Origin: Deltaproteobacteria bacterium
GTDB lineage: Bacteria; Myxococcota; UBA727; VGSZ01
Length of the DNA stretch: 51,634 nucleotides
Direction: 5' to 3'
Assembly: GCA_020850995.1 (NCBI GenBank)
Contig: JADZDP010000134.1
Coordinates: forward strand, 1-51,634
The number at the start of each line of letters is the position of its first letter. Position 1 is the stretch's first letter. The notes beneath the pieces were generated by a model. It ran no database searches. It was not told the DNA's origin and worked only from the letters and a program-made list of their open reading frames with translations. Below, piece by piece: positions 16,878 to 28,794 of the stretch. A program made the position numbers and the translations under genes.

Positions 16878-17024
16878 ATGCGCCAATGCAAGATCGTTGT
16901 CGAAGCCTCCCGCGCAGGTGATGTCGAGAGGCGTGTCGGGGGCAGCCACGATGGGAAACACGCGATCGTCCTACAGCGGAGACCGGCAACGGCTGACCCG
17001 CGTTGATGAACTGCCTGCCTGAGT

Positions 17025-17085
17025 TTGAGCCGTTTTCGGAGACGGTGGACCTACGCCACTCGGTTCACCCTTACGGCTCGTTCAA
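17025..17085. repeat. Inverted repeat downstream of the EGF-lipoprotein gene
   Basis: TTGAGCCGT at 17025-17033 pairs with ACGGCTC at 17073-17079, followed by GTTCAA. The arms enclose about 39 bases that contain further short complementary pieces. The repeat lies just past the minus-strand stop at 17089, so it could form a terminator or be a dispersed intergenic repeat; no second copy was noticed in this window. Between 16878 and 17024 no gene is visible. Confidence 0.4.
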
Positions 17086-17088
17086 CGG

Positions 17089-18684
17089 CTACTCGATGTC
17101 CCACTTGACGCGCAGGTAGCTTTCGATGGCCTGCGTCTCGGCCACGGTGCGCTGCCCGTGCAGCACGATGATCTCGAAGAGCTTGCCATCGAGCCCATCG
17201 CCCTCGGACCGCGCTCCCACCGCGCTGAGCGCCAACTCGGAGAACGGCCCCTGCGTTGACGCCACGTTGGCCACGTCCGTGCCGTTCGAGACCGAGAAAA
17301 CGTGACCGTTCAGGAACGCTTGGCGCTCCACGCGCAAGAGGCGTCGTCCGCTCGCAGCGAAGAAGTCCGCCTCGACCGCGTCACCCGGGCCCTCTTGGAA
17401 GTCGCCCCGGTGCGTGGCGCGCACGTGGCCGTTCGCGAGCACGTCGATGTCGAGGCCACGCGGGATGTACTCGTCGTAGGGGAGGTTCGGCGCGATCGTG
17501 CTCCACAGCGCCTGCGCCTCGTTGGCCGCCCAGTCGGCCACGATGTAGAGCGTGTACGTCTGGGTGAAGCCGAAGAGGTCCGTGTAACAGAGGTATCGGT
17601 CGTACAGGTCGTCGAAGCTCAGGCTCCCCTCGACCAGGTTGAAGTCGGGGAAGTGCGACTGGCTGTGGCTGAAGAACTGGATGTGGTCGTCGTTGCGCGC
17701 GTGCCAGCTGCTGACGCCGCCATCCCCGGTGAACGACATCCCCGGCAGGTAGCGCCCGTCGGCCCAGGCCACCAGACCACCGACATCGGGAAGCGTGTTC
17801 TCGCAGCTCGCGCCGCCTTCGCCGAGAACGACCACGTGGCCGGCGGGGCAGGCGTCGCACGCGTCCCCGATGAAGCCCCCCTGGCACTCGCAAACCGGCG
17901 AGCCTGCCTCCATCGAGCAGACTCCGTGCTCGCACTCGATCTCACCGCATTCGTCGTTCACGCAAACCCCATTGAGCAGGATGTAGCCGTCGGCGCACGC
18001 GCCGCATCCCTCGCCCGCGTAGCCGCGCTCGCACGCGCACGTCCCGGCGGTGCCGCCCTCGCTGGGGGTGCAGGTGCCGTTGTCGCCGCAGTCGACGCCG
18101 CCGCAGCCTTCGGACACGCACTCACTCCCGTACGGCTGGTAACCGGCCGCGCAGCTCTCGCAGTTGTCGCCGACGAAGTTGGCGGCGCACTCGTCGCACG
18201 CAGGGCCCGCGAAGCCGACATCGCACAGGCAGAAGAGTCCCGTGGGCATCGCACGGCACGTGCCGTGTTCGCCGCAAACGGAGCCGAAGCACGGGTCGGG
18301 CAAGCACGCGCCGCTCACCGTGTCGAGCGCGTGGCCTCCGGCGCAATCGCCGCAGCCCTCGCCGGTGTAGCCGAGCGCGCAGCTGTCGCAGGCCGCGCCG
18401 ACGACGTGGTCGTCGCACATGCACGCGGCTACGCCGGTGACGTTGATGCACTCACCCGCGACGCACTCCGCGTCGTCACACGGCGACGTGGCCTCGCCCT
18501 CGCCCTCGCCCTCGCCCTCGCCCTCGCCCTCGCCCTCGCCCTCGTCCTCGCCCTCGCCTTCGCTCTGGCCTTTGGCCACCGCGGCGCCCTTCCTCGATCC
18601 GCCCGGATCGTCGGGGCTGCAGCCGATGCCGAAGCCGAAGGTGGCGGTGAGGAGGAGGGCAGAGAAGAAGTTTGTGCGTCGCAT
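17089..18684 (-). CDS. Lipoprotein with GE-repeat linker, EGF-like repeats and a LamG-like C-terminal domain
   Basis: 531 residues from ATG 18684, chosen for the GGGAGA ribosome binding site just upstream. The leader MRRTNFFSALLLTATFGFGIGC ends in a lipobox, and the mature lipoprotein has a Gly-Glu repeat linker at about 42-62. Residues about 65-300 hold five to six Cys-rich EGF/laminin-EGF-like modules (patterns such as CxCDVGFAGPACDEC and CACERGYAGEGCGAC). The remaining about 230 residues, beginning GLVAWADGRYLPG, resemble a concanavalin/LamG-type jelly roll as found in exported lectin-like proteins. A surface adhesion or matrix-binding role is likely but inferred. It is the last of three minus-strand lipoprotein genes. 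Confidence 0.82.
   Translation of the reverse strand: MRRTNFFSALLLTATFGFGIGCSPDDPGGSRKGAAVAKGQSEGEGEDEGEGEGEGEGEGEGEGEATSPCDDAECVAGECINVTGVAACMCDDHVVGAACDSCALGYTGEGCGDCAGGHALDTVSGACLPDPCFGSVCGEHGTCRAMPTGLFCLCDVGFAGPACDECAANFVGDNCESCAAGYQPYGSECVSEGCGGVDCGDNGTCTPSEGGTAGTCACERGYAGEGCGACADGYILLNGVCVNDECGEIECEHGVCSMEAGSPVCECQGGFIGDACDACPAGHVVVLGEGGASCENTLPDVGGLVAWADGRYLPGMSFTGDGGVSSWHARNDDHIQFFSHSQSHFPDFNLVEGSLSFDDLYDRYLCYTDLFGFTQTYTLYIVADWAANEAQALWSTIAPNLPYDEYIPRGLDIDVLANGHVRATHRGDFQEGPGDAVEADFFAASGRRLLRVERQAFLNGHVFSVSNGTDVANVASTQGPFSELALSAVGARSEGDGLDGKLFEIIVLHGQRTVAETQAIESYLRVKWDIE
18492..18569 (-). repeat. Hexanucleotide tandem repeat coding for Gly-Glu linker
   Basis: About eleven near-perfect copies of GAGGGC on the minus strand (CGCCCT on plus) encode the GE linker of the EGF lipoprotein. 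As the unit is six bases, slippage changes linker length without shifting frame. Confidence 0.9.
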
Positions 18685-18805
18685 GTCGGTCTCCCGTTCG
18701 TGGTTCGAGGAGCGCAATCGCAAGGGCCGTGCCCGCGCTGCTGCGCGGGCGGCGCTTGGTTTCACCGGGGTCTGTGCGCTGTCGCCGGGCGCCCGACGCT
18801 GGCAC

Positions 18806-18837
18806 GCGCAGGCACGTGCCACCCCCTGTGCCTGCGC
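18806..18837. promoter_or_regulatory. Perfect 10-bp inverted repeat in the promoter region of the EGF lipoprotein
   Basis: GCGCAGGCAC (18806-18815) is followed after 12 bases by its exact complement GTGCCTGCGC (18828-18837). It overlaps the palindrome GGCACGTGCC (18811-18820). It is about 120 bases upstream of the start at 18684 and about 130 bases beyond the stop of the 18970-20217 gene. It may act as an operator or as a terminator of the upstream gene. The rest of 18685-18969 shows no gene. Confidence 0.5.
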
Positions 18838-18969
18838 AGCGACCGGCGCTCGATCACGATGCTCTCGCTGTGGTCGAACGCGCGAGGCGCCAACCCGCGA
18901 GTGTTGCAGGTTGGCGCCGGTCGATCCCGATGGTCGTTCCGTCGCTCGCCGACGCGGCTCGGCGCGCGC

Positions 18970-20217
18970 TCAGCGCACGAACTCGATCGCGGTCGGACCG
19001 AAGGTGCGCAGCGTCGACGCGGTGCCGGCGCAGCTGTCGGCGTGGCGCTCGATCTTCAGTCGCCGCCCTTCATCGAGGAGCTCGAGGTAGTAGCCCGCCC
19101 AGGCGTCGAAGGCCTCGGTGTCGAGGCAGTAGATGGTGCCCGGGCGCATGGCATAGAGCGAGGGGTTGACGTCGCCGTCCGAGATGACGTCGAACTGCAT
19201 CAGACGGTTGACGCCATCATGCGCGCTGAGCTCGTCCAGCTCCGTGGATACGACCTGCCGATGCGCCGGGTCGAGCTGGTCGGGAGCCAGCACTAGGAGG
19301 TGCTCCAACACCTCCACCAGGTTGTCGCTGACCTCGAGCGACGCCTTGTCCTCCCGAATCCATACCCCGGCAGCGGTGCCGCTCTGGCCCACAGACAGCG
19401 TTCCGCACGGAGCATCCTCGCTCTCGCGCGGCACGCCGCCGAGACCCACCGCCGCCAGGTAGCTGCTGCGGAAGGGCTCGACGAAATATTCATAGGCGCA
19501 CGCGCCGTAGCGAAAGGCCCGCCCAGGACCCTCCTCGGCACCGAGGCGCTCGGGGTTGACGAACGCGTTCGGTGCCCGCGCGTCGAGCAGGTTGACGTCG
19601 AGGCCCGGTGCGTACGTGGTCGCGCCCGTGCCGCCCGCGGTGCCAAGCAGGGTCCCCGCCGCGATGACCGCTGGTTCATCGTTCAAGAACCAACGACACG
19701 CACGCACCGACTCATCGGCCGCCTCGTGCGTCTCGCACTCGTCCGCCCGCGCCTCGAAGAGCGGCTGCAACTCGGTCGCGATGGTGGTGATATGCGCGAG
19801 ATCGCCTTCCACGAGGACTGCGCCGTCCTCGTCGGTGCAGACGTCAAACACCAGCTGGTAGTCGGTCTCCCCTGCGCGCAAACCCGACAGGTACTCGTTG
19901 CGACCCAGCGCGCGGACGTACAGCTCGGCGGGCGCCGTGACGTCGATGTTGATGTCGTTCAGCATGAAGCCGAGCTCGAAGTTGATCGGTTCGAGCGAGC
20001 CGGGGTCCATGCCGCCAAACACGAGGCTCTCTCGCACCGCGTCGACCGGAACGATTGCCTCCGTGAAGAGCTCTCGTTCTGACTCGCCCGCGAGCGTGGC
20101 GCAGGTCGGCGCCTCGACGGCCTCGGGCCCGACTTCCTGGCAGCCAACACCAGCCGCGGTGGCTGCCGAGAGGACAAGGAGCGTTGCGTTGAACGGGGCG
20201 TGTGTGTGGGGGCTCAT
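18970..20217 (-). CDS. Lipoprotein of unknown function
   Basis: 415 residues from ATG 20217 with a good GGAG ribosome binding site six bases upstream. The leader FNATLLVLSAATAAGVGC ends in a lipobox with Cys near residue 26. The mature part is acidic with several Cys residues (for example VCTDEDG, ADECETHEAADESVRACRW, YGACAYEYF, APCGTL, YCLD), suggesting disulphides outside the cytoplasm. No known domain was recognised. It lies between two other lipoprotein genes on the same strand, downstream of a strong hairpin, and so may have its own promoter. Confidence 0.75.
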   Translation of the reverse strand: MSPHTHAPFNATLLVLSAATAAGVGCQEVGPEAVEAPTCATLAGESERELFTEAIVPVDAVRESLVFGGMDPGSLEPINFELGFMLNDINIDVTAPAELYVRALGRNEYLSGLRAGETDYQLVFDVCTDEDGAVLVEGDLAHITTIATELQPLFEARADECETHEAADESVRACRWFLNDEPAVIAAGTLLGTAGGTGATTYAPGLDVNLLDARAPNAFVNPERLGAEEGPGRAFRYGACAYEYFVEPFRSSYLAAVGLGGVPRESEDAPCGTLSVGQSGTAAGVWIREDKASLEVSDNLVEVLEHLLVLAPDQLDPAHRQVVSTELDELSAHDGVNRLMQFDVISDGDVNPSLYAMRPGTIYCLDTEAFDAWAGYYLELLDEGRRLKIERHADSCAGTASTLRTFGPTAIEFVR

Positions 20218-20244
20218 GATTGCTCCGCGATGTCGAGTGGTGAT

Positions 20245-20288
20245 GCGGCGGTCGCCGGCCCGGCTCGAAATGGGCCAGCGACCGCCGC
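20245..20288 (-). terminator. Stem-loop between two lipoprotein genes
   Basis: GCGGCGGTCGC (20245-20255) pairs perfectly with GCGACCGCCGC (20278-20288). Past one mismatch a further five pairs (GGCCC/GGGCC) close a ten-base loop. It lies 24 bases beyond the stop of the gene at 20312-21394 on the minus strand, a position typical of a terminator, though no T-run follows. Confidence 0.65.
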
Positions 20289-20311
20289 GAGGGGATGCTC
20301 TCGTTCGGACT

Positions 20312-21394
20312 TCAGTGGGCCGCGTAGGAGATGCTCAGGCGCAGGGTCTCCTTGGCGAGCTCCGCGCTGTCGCCGGCCTCGTCATCGGCGAAGGGCTCGT
20401 CGAATTCGAGGCGGAACTGGGTGCGATCGCCGAGGGTGTCTCGGTCCTCGAGGTCGGCGCGCACGGCCTCGGTGACATCGCTCCCGCGGTTCACGAGCGA
20501 CGCGGTGTAGGAGAGGACGCCGAGGTCCGCGCGTGGCTCCGCGTCGAACGCCGCTTGGTCGATGGCCGCGAAGGAGACGTGTTGGATGCGCAGGTCGCCA
20601 AGGAGGTCGTAGGGCGCTCCGTGGACCGCAGTCTGCTGCACGAGCACCTCGGCGCTGAGGAGCTCGACATTTGCCGGGACCTCGACGAGGTCGAAGGTGA
20701 GGAAGCCCTTCATCTGCGTGGCAGCGGCGTACGCGGAGTCACCGACGAAGAGCGACGTCATGCCCTCGGCATGCACGGTGCCGGACGCGAGGCGCGTGCG
20801 CGTCATCGCCGACACCCAAGGGACGTCTGCGTACATGCGCTTCGCCGTGGCGAACGAGACGACCTTGCCCGCGCCGAGCGCCTGGCCGTCCAGGTCGAGG
20901 GCGCTCACGAGGATCGCGTAGCTGTACATCACCGGCGCGACGATCGACGGATCGAGGCCCTCACCCTCGGCCTGCTCGAGGGGCGCGGCGGGCGTGATGG
21001 TGAGGACGGTGCCCTCGGTGTTCCATGAGAAGGAGACCTCGACGAGCGTCTCCGAGAAGAACGCGGCCTCGACCGACGCTTGATCCATCGCCTCCGAGAA
21101 GGTGACCGAGAGCGGCTGCTCGGGGTCGACCCCAGTCGCCCCATGCGCGGGGGCGGTCGAGAGGATCGTGGGCGCCACAGGCTCGGGGTCGGGATCGGGC
21201 GTGGGATCCGGGTCGGGCGTGGGATCCGGGTCGGGCGTGGGATCCGGGTCGGGCGTGGGATCCGGGTCGGGCGCGGGGAGCTCATCGTCCTGCTCCGCGG
21301 GACGATCGGAGGGCGGAGCGGGCTCCTCTGCGCCGCATGCGGCGACGAGGGCCGCGGACAGGAACGTGATGGTAAGGACCGAGTGGCGACGCAT
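20312..21394 (-). CDS. Lipoprotein with Asp-Pro-Thr-Pro linker and bacterial Ig-like (Big_5) domain
   Basis: 360 residues from ATG 21394, supported by a GGAGGA ribosome binding site. The leader MRRHSVLTITFLSAALVAAC ends in a lipobox. A linker of DPDPTP repeats covers about residues 43-70. Residues about 73-185 match the Big_5 pattern (PTILSTAPAHGATGVD, then LSVTFSEAMD and a closing FATA strand), a fold found in surface proteins. The C-terminal part (about 190-360) resembles a beta-rich domain similar to DNRLRE-type modules (MKGFLTFDLVEVPANVELLS). It is the first of three minus-strand lipoprotein genes and lies downstream of the kinase gene end. Confidence 0.8.
   Translation of the reverse strand: MRRHSVLTITFLSAALVAACGAEEPAPPSDRPAEQDDELPAPDPDPTPDPDPTPDPDPTPDPDPTPDPDPEPVAPTILSTAPAHGATGVDPEQPLSVTFSEAMDQASVEAAFFSETLVEVSFSWNTEGTVLTITPAAPLEQAEGEGLDPSIVAPVMYSYAILVSALDLDGQALGAGKVVSFATAKRMYADVPWVSAMTRTRLASGTVHAEGMTSLFVGDSAYAAATQMKGFLTFDLVEVPANVELLSAEVLVQQTAVHGAPYDLLGDLRIQHVSFAAIDQAAFDAEPRADLGVLSYTASLVNRGSDVTEAVRADLEDRDTLGDRTQFRLEFDEPFADDEAGDSAELAKETLRLSISYAAH
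21190..21276 (-). repeat. 18-bp tandem repeat coding for the DPDPTP linker
   Basis: Four to five near-perfect units of GGGATCCGGGTCGGGCGT on the plus strand encode DPTPDP on the minus strand. Copy number change alters linker length in six-residue steps. Confidence 0.9.
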
Positions 21395-21666
21395 TGGACT
21401 TCCTCCCCCACGATGTGAGCGCCCGGGCGTCGGCGGACCTTGGATGATCCAGGCCGCGACACGCGAGGTGCAGGGTGATGGCTTCGTGGGCTCCCTGCGG
21501 TTCGTGAGCTCACATTCCAAGGAGCGCGCCAGGCAGCGCGCCGCCGCGGCGGGGCTCGCCAGCGCAAAGAATTCAGGGGGTTCGCGGCGCAAGGCGCGTG
21601 GCCGTCGGGTGGCACCGGGTGGCACGGCGTGGCACGTGCCAGGCGGTGCCCCGCGGACGGCGCCCG
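21395..21666. other. Intergenic region with clustered GTGGCAC motifs
   Basis: No gene is visible. Near 21607-21650 the element GTGGCAC occurs three times in a row and ends in the palindrome GGCACGTGCC (21631-21640), the same ten bases as at 18811-18820. The palindrome GTGAGCTCAC lies at about 21504-21513. The region precedes the lipoprotein gene starting at 21394, so the motifs could be regulatory. Confidence 0.4.
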
Positions 21667-25335
<3,669 letters not shown>

Positions 25336-25413
25336 CCGAGCCCCTTACTCCATCACGTCGAGCGTGCCGAGCCCCGTTATCGCGGGGCCCGCAAACGAAT
25401 AGGATGCAGAGCA
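25336..25413. promoter_or_regulatory. Divergent promoter region between kinase and FHA regulator genes
   Basis: A 78-base spacer between divergent starts. It contains a six-base inverted repeat, GCCCCG (25371-25376) and CGGGGC (25383-25388), with a six-base loop, which is a possible operator. No clear sigma54 or sigma70 promoter was identified by eye. Confidence 0.4.
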
Positions 25414-26742
25414 ATGGCGCGCAGCGACTCGACGCTCGACCTCGATTACTTCAACCAGGCCCGTGCGGCGGCGCCGGTGCGGGGAATTGTCCTGCTGTTC
25501 TCCGGGGCAGAGCTGCGGTGTGCACCGCACGCGCTCGTCGATGACGCGCTCATCGTCGGGCGTGGGGCGCCCAAGGAGCTCATGCTCGAAGACCTGGCCA
25601 TGTCGCGGCAGCACGTCGGGGTGCGCTTCACCGACGGACGCTTCGAGGTGCGCGACCTCGGCAGCCGCAACGGGCTCGTGGTCGACGGGCAGCCGGTGTC
25701 GCCCCATGGCCTCGCTCCCGACGGCGCGCGCCTGGTGCGCGCCGGCCGAACCGTCTTCCTGCTCGCTGCGGATCTCCGGCCGTACCTCCTTCGCTCGCTC
25801 CGCCTGGACGGAGACCAGGTCATTGGGCCTGTGCTCGCGCAGGCGTGGGACGAGCTCGACGCGGCCGCCAAGAGCAGCGATGTGGTGCACCTGTCGGCCG
25901 CGAGCGGCGCCGGCAAGGAGCTCGCGGCGCGGCGCTTCCACGCGCAGGGCAAGCGTCCCGAAGGTCCCTTCGTCGCGGTCAACTGCGCGGCGATCCCCGA
26001 AGGCGTCGCAGAGCGCCTGCTCTTCGGTACCAAGAAGGGCGCGTTTTCGGGCGCGACGGAAAACGCCGACGGGTACTTCCAAGCGGCCGCGGGAGGAACG
26101 CTCTTTCTCGACGAGGTCGCCGAGCTCGATCTGGACGTACAGGCCAAGCTCCTGCGCGTGCTCGAGACCGGCGAGGTGCTCCCGCTCGGCGCCTCGAAGG
26201 CCGTCTCCATCGACGTGCGTATCGTCTCCGCCACCCACCGCGACCTGCGCGAGGCGGTGTCCGCCAAGCGGTTCCGCGAGGACCTGTTCTTCCGCTTGTG
26301 TCGTCCCAAGGTCTGGCTGCCGCCGGTTCGCGATCGACCTGAGGAGATTGCGTATCTCGCGGCCGCGGCGGCCGCGCGCATCGATCGCTCACTGCTGCTC
26401 AGCCCGGCCTTCGTCGAGGCGTGCTTGCTGCGCGAGTGGCCGGGCAACGTGCGCGAGTTGCTTCAGGAAGTAGAGGACGCCGCACGTCGCGCGGGCCGAG
26501 CTGGCGCCGCGGCCATCGAACCCGAGCACCTCGACGAGGAAGCTGGTCGCCGGTGGCAGGCGGCCGACGTCGACAGCGGGGCCACGGCCCGGGCCGGCAA
26601 GTCGCTCCCGCCCGACGACGTCATCGAGGCTGCGCTCGCGAAGAACGAGGGGCGCGTCGCCAGCACTGCCAAGGAGCTCGACGTCCACCGAAACCAGCTC
26701 CGCCGTTGGCTGAAGAGGCGCAGCCCGGTCACGGAGCGCTGA
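25414..26742 (+). CDS. Sigma54-dependent transcriptional activator with N-terminal FHA domain
   Basis: 442 residues from ATG 25414; a longer in-frame extension upstream runs antisense to the kinase gene and is not real. The FHA domain (about 22-118) shows the phosphothreonine-binding residues GR (49-50), SRQH (64-67) and SRNG (84-87). The AAA+ sigma54-interaction domain (about 135-365) has a Walker A variant AASGAGKE (162-169), the sigma54-contacting loop GAFSGA (209-214, Thr to Ser) and Walker B GGTLFLDEVAEL (227-238). A Fis-type helix-turn-helix ends the protein (STAKELDVHRNQLRRWL). FHA proteins read phosphorylated Thr, so the divergent kinase is an obvious candidate partner (inference). 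Confidence 0.92.
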   Translation: MARSDSTLDLDYFNQARAAAPVRGIVLLFSGAELRCAPHALVDDALIVGRGAPKELMLEDLAMSRQHVGVRFTDGRFEVRDLGSRNGLVVDGQPVSPHGLAPDGARLVRAGRTVFLLAADLRPYLLRSLRLDGDQVIGPVLAQAWDELDAAAKSSDVVHLSAASGAGKELAARRFHAQGKRPEGPFVAVNCAAIPEGVAERLLFGTKKGAFSGATENADGYFQAAAGGTLFLDEVAELDLDVQAKLLRVLETGEVLPLGASKAVSIDVRIVSATHRDLREAVSAKRFREDLFFRLCRPKVWLPPVRDRPEEIAYLAAAAAARIDRSLLLSPAFVEACLLREWPGNVRELLQEVEDAARRAGRAGAAAIEPEHLDEEAGRRWQAADVDSGATARAGKSLPPDDVIEAALAKNEGRVASTAKELDVHRNQLRRWLKRRSPVTER

Positions 26743-27650
26743 GGCCGCACACGCGCTGCCATTCGACGACGGCGGGGGCGCCAGGAGGTGACGAGGCGCG
26801 GGAGCCAGCGCGGGCATGTGTTCGCGAGGGATGACCCGCGCATGCCTCGCGTCCTCTACCACCGTAGCGCAGGCGCCGCTCGCCGAGCCCGCGCGCCAGG
26901 TGCCCCGCAACTGGACGCTGCGCGTTGGGCTCGACGTCGCTGATGACGGCCCACCCCGAAAGGGGTCCAATCGGTTGGACGTCGTGCCTCAGCGCCTGGT
27001 GTCGCGCCCTGACGAGCCAGGGGTGCAGCCACCGATGCGCGCTCGCGCCGCGACGAGGCACCGCAAGGTCGCCCGCACCCTTCAGAGCAACGCGTCGCTG
27101 CAGCCGCCGCTCCCGTTGCCCGAGCAGTCATGCACGCCTACCAAGGGCTCGACGCTCGCATCGGCCAGGTGATGTGCGCGGCGATCCAGAGCTGGTGCGG
27201 CGCGAGGTCCTCGATCTCCATGACCATCAGCGTTACGGCCATGTTGATGATGATGCGGGCATCGCTGTCGGCACTGCTCCAGTGCTCGACCAGCACCGTG
27301 CGAACACCCGGCTCGCGGGCCGCCGCGCAAGATGTTCTCCGGCCCGAAGGCGCCGAGCCCGTCGAGGTGCTGGCGGGGATCGTCGGTGGCGTCGCCGAGC
27401 ACGACCGCACCCGCGAGCGCTTCCTCAATCCCCGTCGCCCGGCGCGCCGTGCGGCGCATGTCGGCGCACGCGCTTGCACGAGCCCGCCAGCGCGCAGTCC
27501 CGGGCACGCCTGTTCATGGAGGTGGTACTTGCCGAACGCGCGCTCCTGCCATGGCATGCGGCGACCGCGCGAGGATCGCGGTGAAGGGTCGGGGACGCCG
27601 CTGAACGTTGGCGGGCACGACAGCAGAGACCAGTTGCATTGATGGTCGCC

Positions 27651-27759
27651 GAGCTTGGTCCTTGCCACGATCACCGCGTCGTGTCCTCGCCGCGTACCAC
27701 GAGGTACGCGGCTGCGGTGTTCCTTGGACACCCGGCAAGTCCCTGCGCCGGGCTCGATC
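27651..27759 (-). repeat. 109-bp dispersed repeat, copy A (inverted relative to copy B)
   Basis: The minus strand matches 29572-29680 on the plus strand along its length with scattered substitutions and short gaps. Shared blocks include GATCGAGCC, TGGTACGCGGCGAGGAC and TGGCAAGGA followed by CAAGCTC. It contains a perfect hairpin CGCGTACC-ACGA-GGTACGCG at 27691-27710. Likely a non-autonomous dispersed element or an old IS remnant. Confidence 0.7.
27691..27710. repeat. Hairpin within repeat copy A
   Basis: Eight perfect base pairs around a four-base loop. The corresponding position in copy B (29621-29640) keeps the outer six pairs, so the structure may be under selection or simply inherited. 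Confidence 0.55.
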
Positions 27760-28005
27760 AATACAACTGACCTCCGCCGTACTTGCCGCGCTGCACTGCT
27801 GTGCCGCAGCGAACTTGGACCCGGCTCTCCCGCGACCCGCTGCCGCGCCTCCGCGGGGCCCAGCCAACGGAGGGCCCCGCGCTCGTCTGCACCCAAGCGC
27901 GTTGCCGTCGCCGAAAATGCGCAAGGGCGGTGGTCGCGCCTTGTGCTCAGCGTCACCGACGTTCCCGCGCAGGCTGTCGACAGCCAAGCGGACGCCGGCA
28001 AGGGT

Positions 28006-28764
28006 GTGAGCATCGCCGGCCAGGGTGGTCGGCGCCACGCAGCATGGAAGCCTTTTATCACGCGACGCATTTTTCTCCTTGGCACGGTGCTCGTCCTGAC
28101 GGCGTGCAGTGGCAACTTCAACGGCACCGTCGACGGCCAGGGAGTACCGGTGCTTTGGACGGCGCTCTACGGCCAGGCCACCGACGAGGGCGGGCAGGTC
28201 CTGTCGGTGACCGCGGTCTCCTTCCTCTCCGATTGCGAACGCCTTGGCGATTGGATGGAAGACGGGCGCGACATCCGAGCAGACGCGTACCAGGGTGAGC
28301 GCAGCCAGGACGACATCGATGAGGCCGCGGAGCGTTTGCGCACCAACGACGCGACCCATGGAATCCCAGGCGACTATTGGATGGCACAGGTGATGTACAG
28401 CGGCGCCGTCCTTGACGACGGCGACGAGATCGACGTCGGCTTCGATGTCGACCACATCCTCGGCGTCAACTTCACCCACCAGCGTGAAGCGCCGGACTAC
28501 CAGGAGCAGCTCGAGGACGGCGACGACGGGAGCACCGATCGCTTCGGCACCGACGAGGGCGAGGCGCACTTCGGCATCCGAGGCGACACCATCGACATCG
28601 AGGCCGACGATCTCGAGCTCTTCGACCCCAGTGATGACGACGCCGACGCCGACCCCGTGGGCTCTGGTACCTTGCGGCTGAGCGCCAAGGAGTGCCCGGC
28701 CCTGTCGGCGATCGTCGAGGAGATGCTCGCAATCGGCCCGGGGGCAAGCGCCATCGGCGATTGA
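28006..28764 (+). CDS. Acidic lipoprotein of unknown function
   Basis: 252 residues if GTG 28006 is the start; no ATG lies in frame upstream of the leader and the start remains uncertain. The leader RRIFLLGTVLVLTAC carries a lipobox (VLTAC). The mature protein is strongly acidic (for example DDGDEIDVGFDVDH, DDLELFDPSDDDADADP) and begins SGNFNGTVDGQGVPV. No domain recognised. It converges with the GIDE-protein gene 30 bases away, and the two genes are bracketed by repeat copies A and B. Confidence 0.65.
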   Translation: MSIAGQGGRRHAAWKPFITRRIFLLGTVLVLTACSGNFNGTVDGQGVPVLWTALYGQATDEGGQVLSVTAVSFLSDCERLGDWMEDGRDIRADAYQGERSQDDIDEAAERLRTNDATHGIPGDYWMAQVMYSGAVLDDGDEIDVGFDVDHILGVNFTHQREAPDYQEQLEDGDDGSTDRFGTDEGEAHFGIRGDTIDIEADDLELFDPSDDDADADPVGSGTLRLSAKECPALSAIVEEMLAIGPGASAIGD

Positions 28765-28794
28765 CGATGGGCGCCGCGCGACGCTGGCGCAAGA

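Larger units (their letters stand above)
26743..28005. other. 1.26-kb region without recognisable gene, containing repeat copy A
   Basis: Open frames exist on both strands but their codon composition is irregular and none matches a family I know. On the minus strand a frame near 27260-27420 contains DDPRQHLDGLGAFGPENI, and another near 27140-27310 contains DARIIINMAVTLMVMEIEDL; these could be pieces of one frame-disrupted gene. The inverted repeat copy at 27651-27759 lies here. The density of decayed sequence here and at 29.5-31.8 kb suggests old insertions. Confidence 0.4.

Noticed and set aside
18809..18824. TGGCACGTGCCTGC on the minus strand as a sigma54 promoter of the EGF lipoprotein
   Set aside because: The GG to GC spacing is one base short of the required distance; the palindrome explains the match better.
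21517..21532. Sigma54-like promoter on the minus strand (TGGCGCGCTCCTTGGA)
   Set aside because: The spacing is right, but the near-invariant GC of the -12 element is GG and the -24 has one change, so it is too weak to call.
27082..27642. Overlapping frames on both strands that look partly protein-like
   Set aside because: No frame has family motifs along its length or a convincing start; kept only as a note on decayed sequence.
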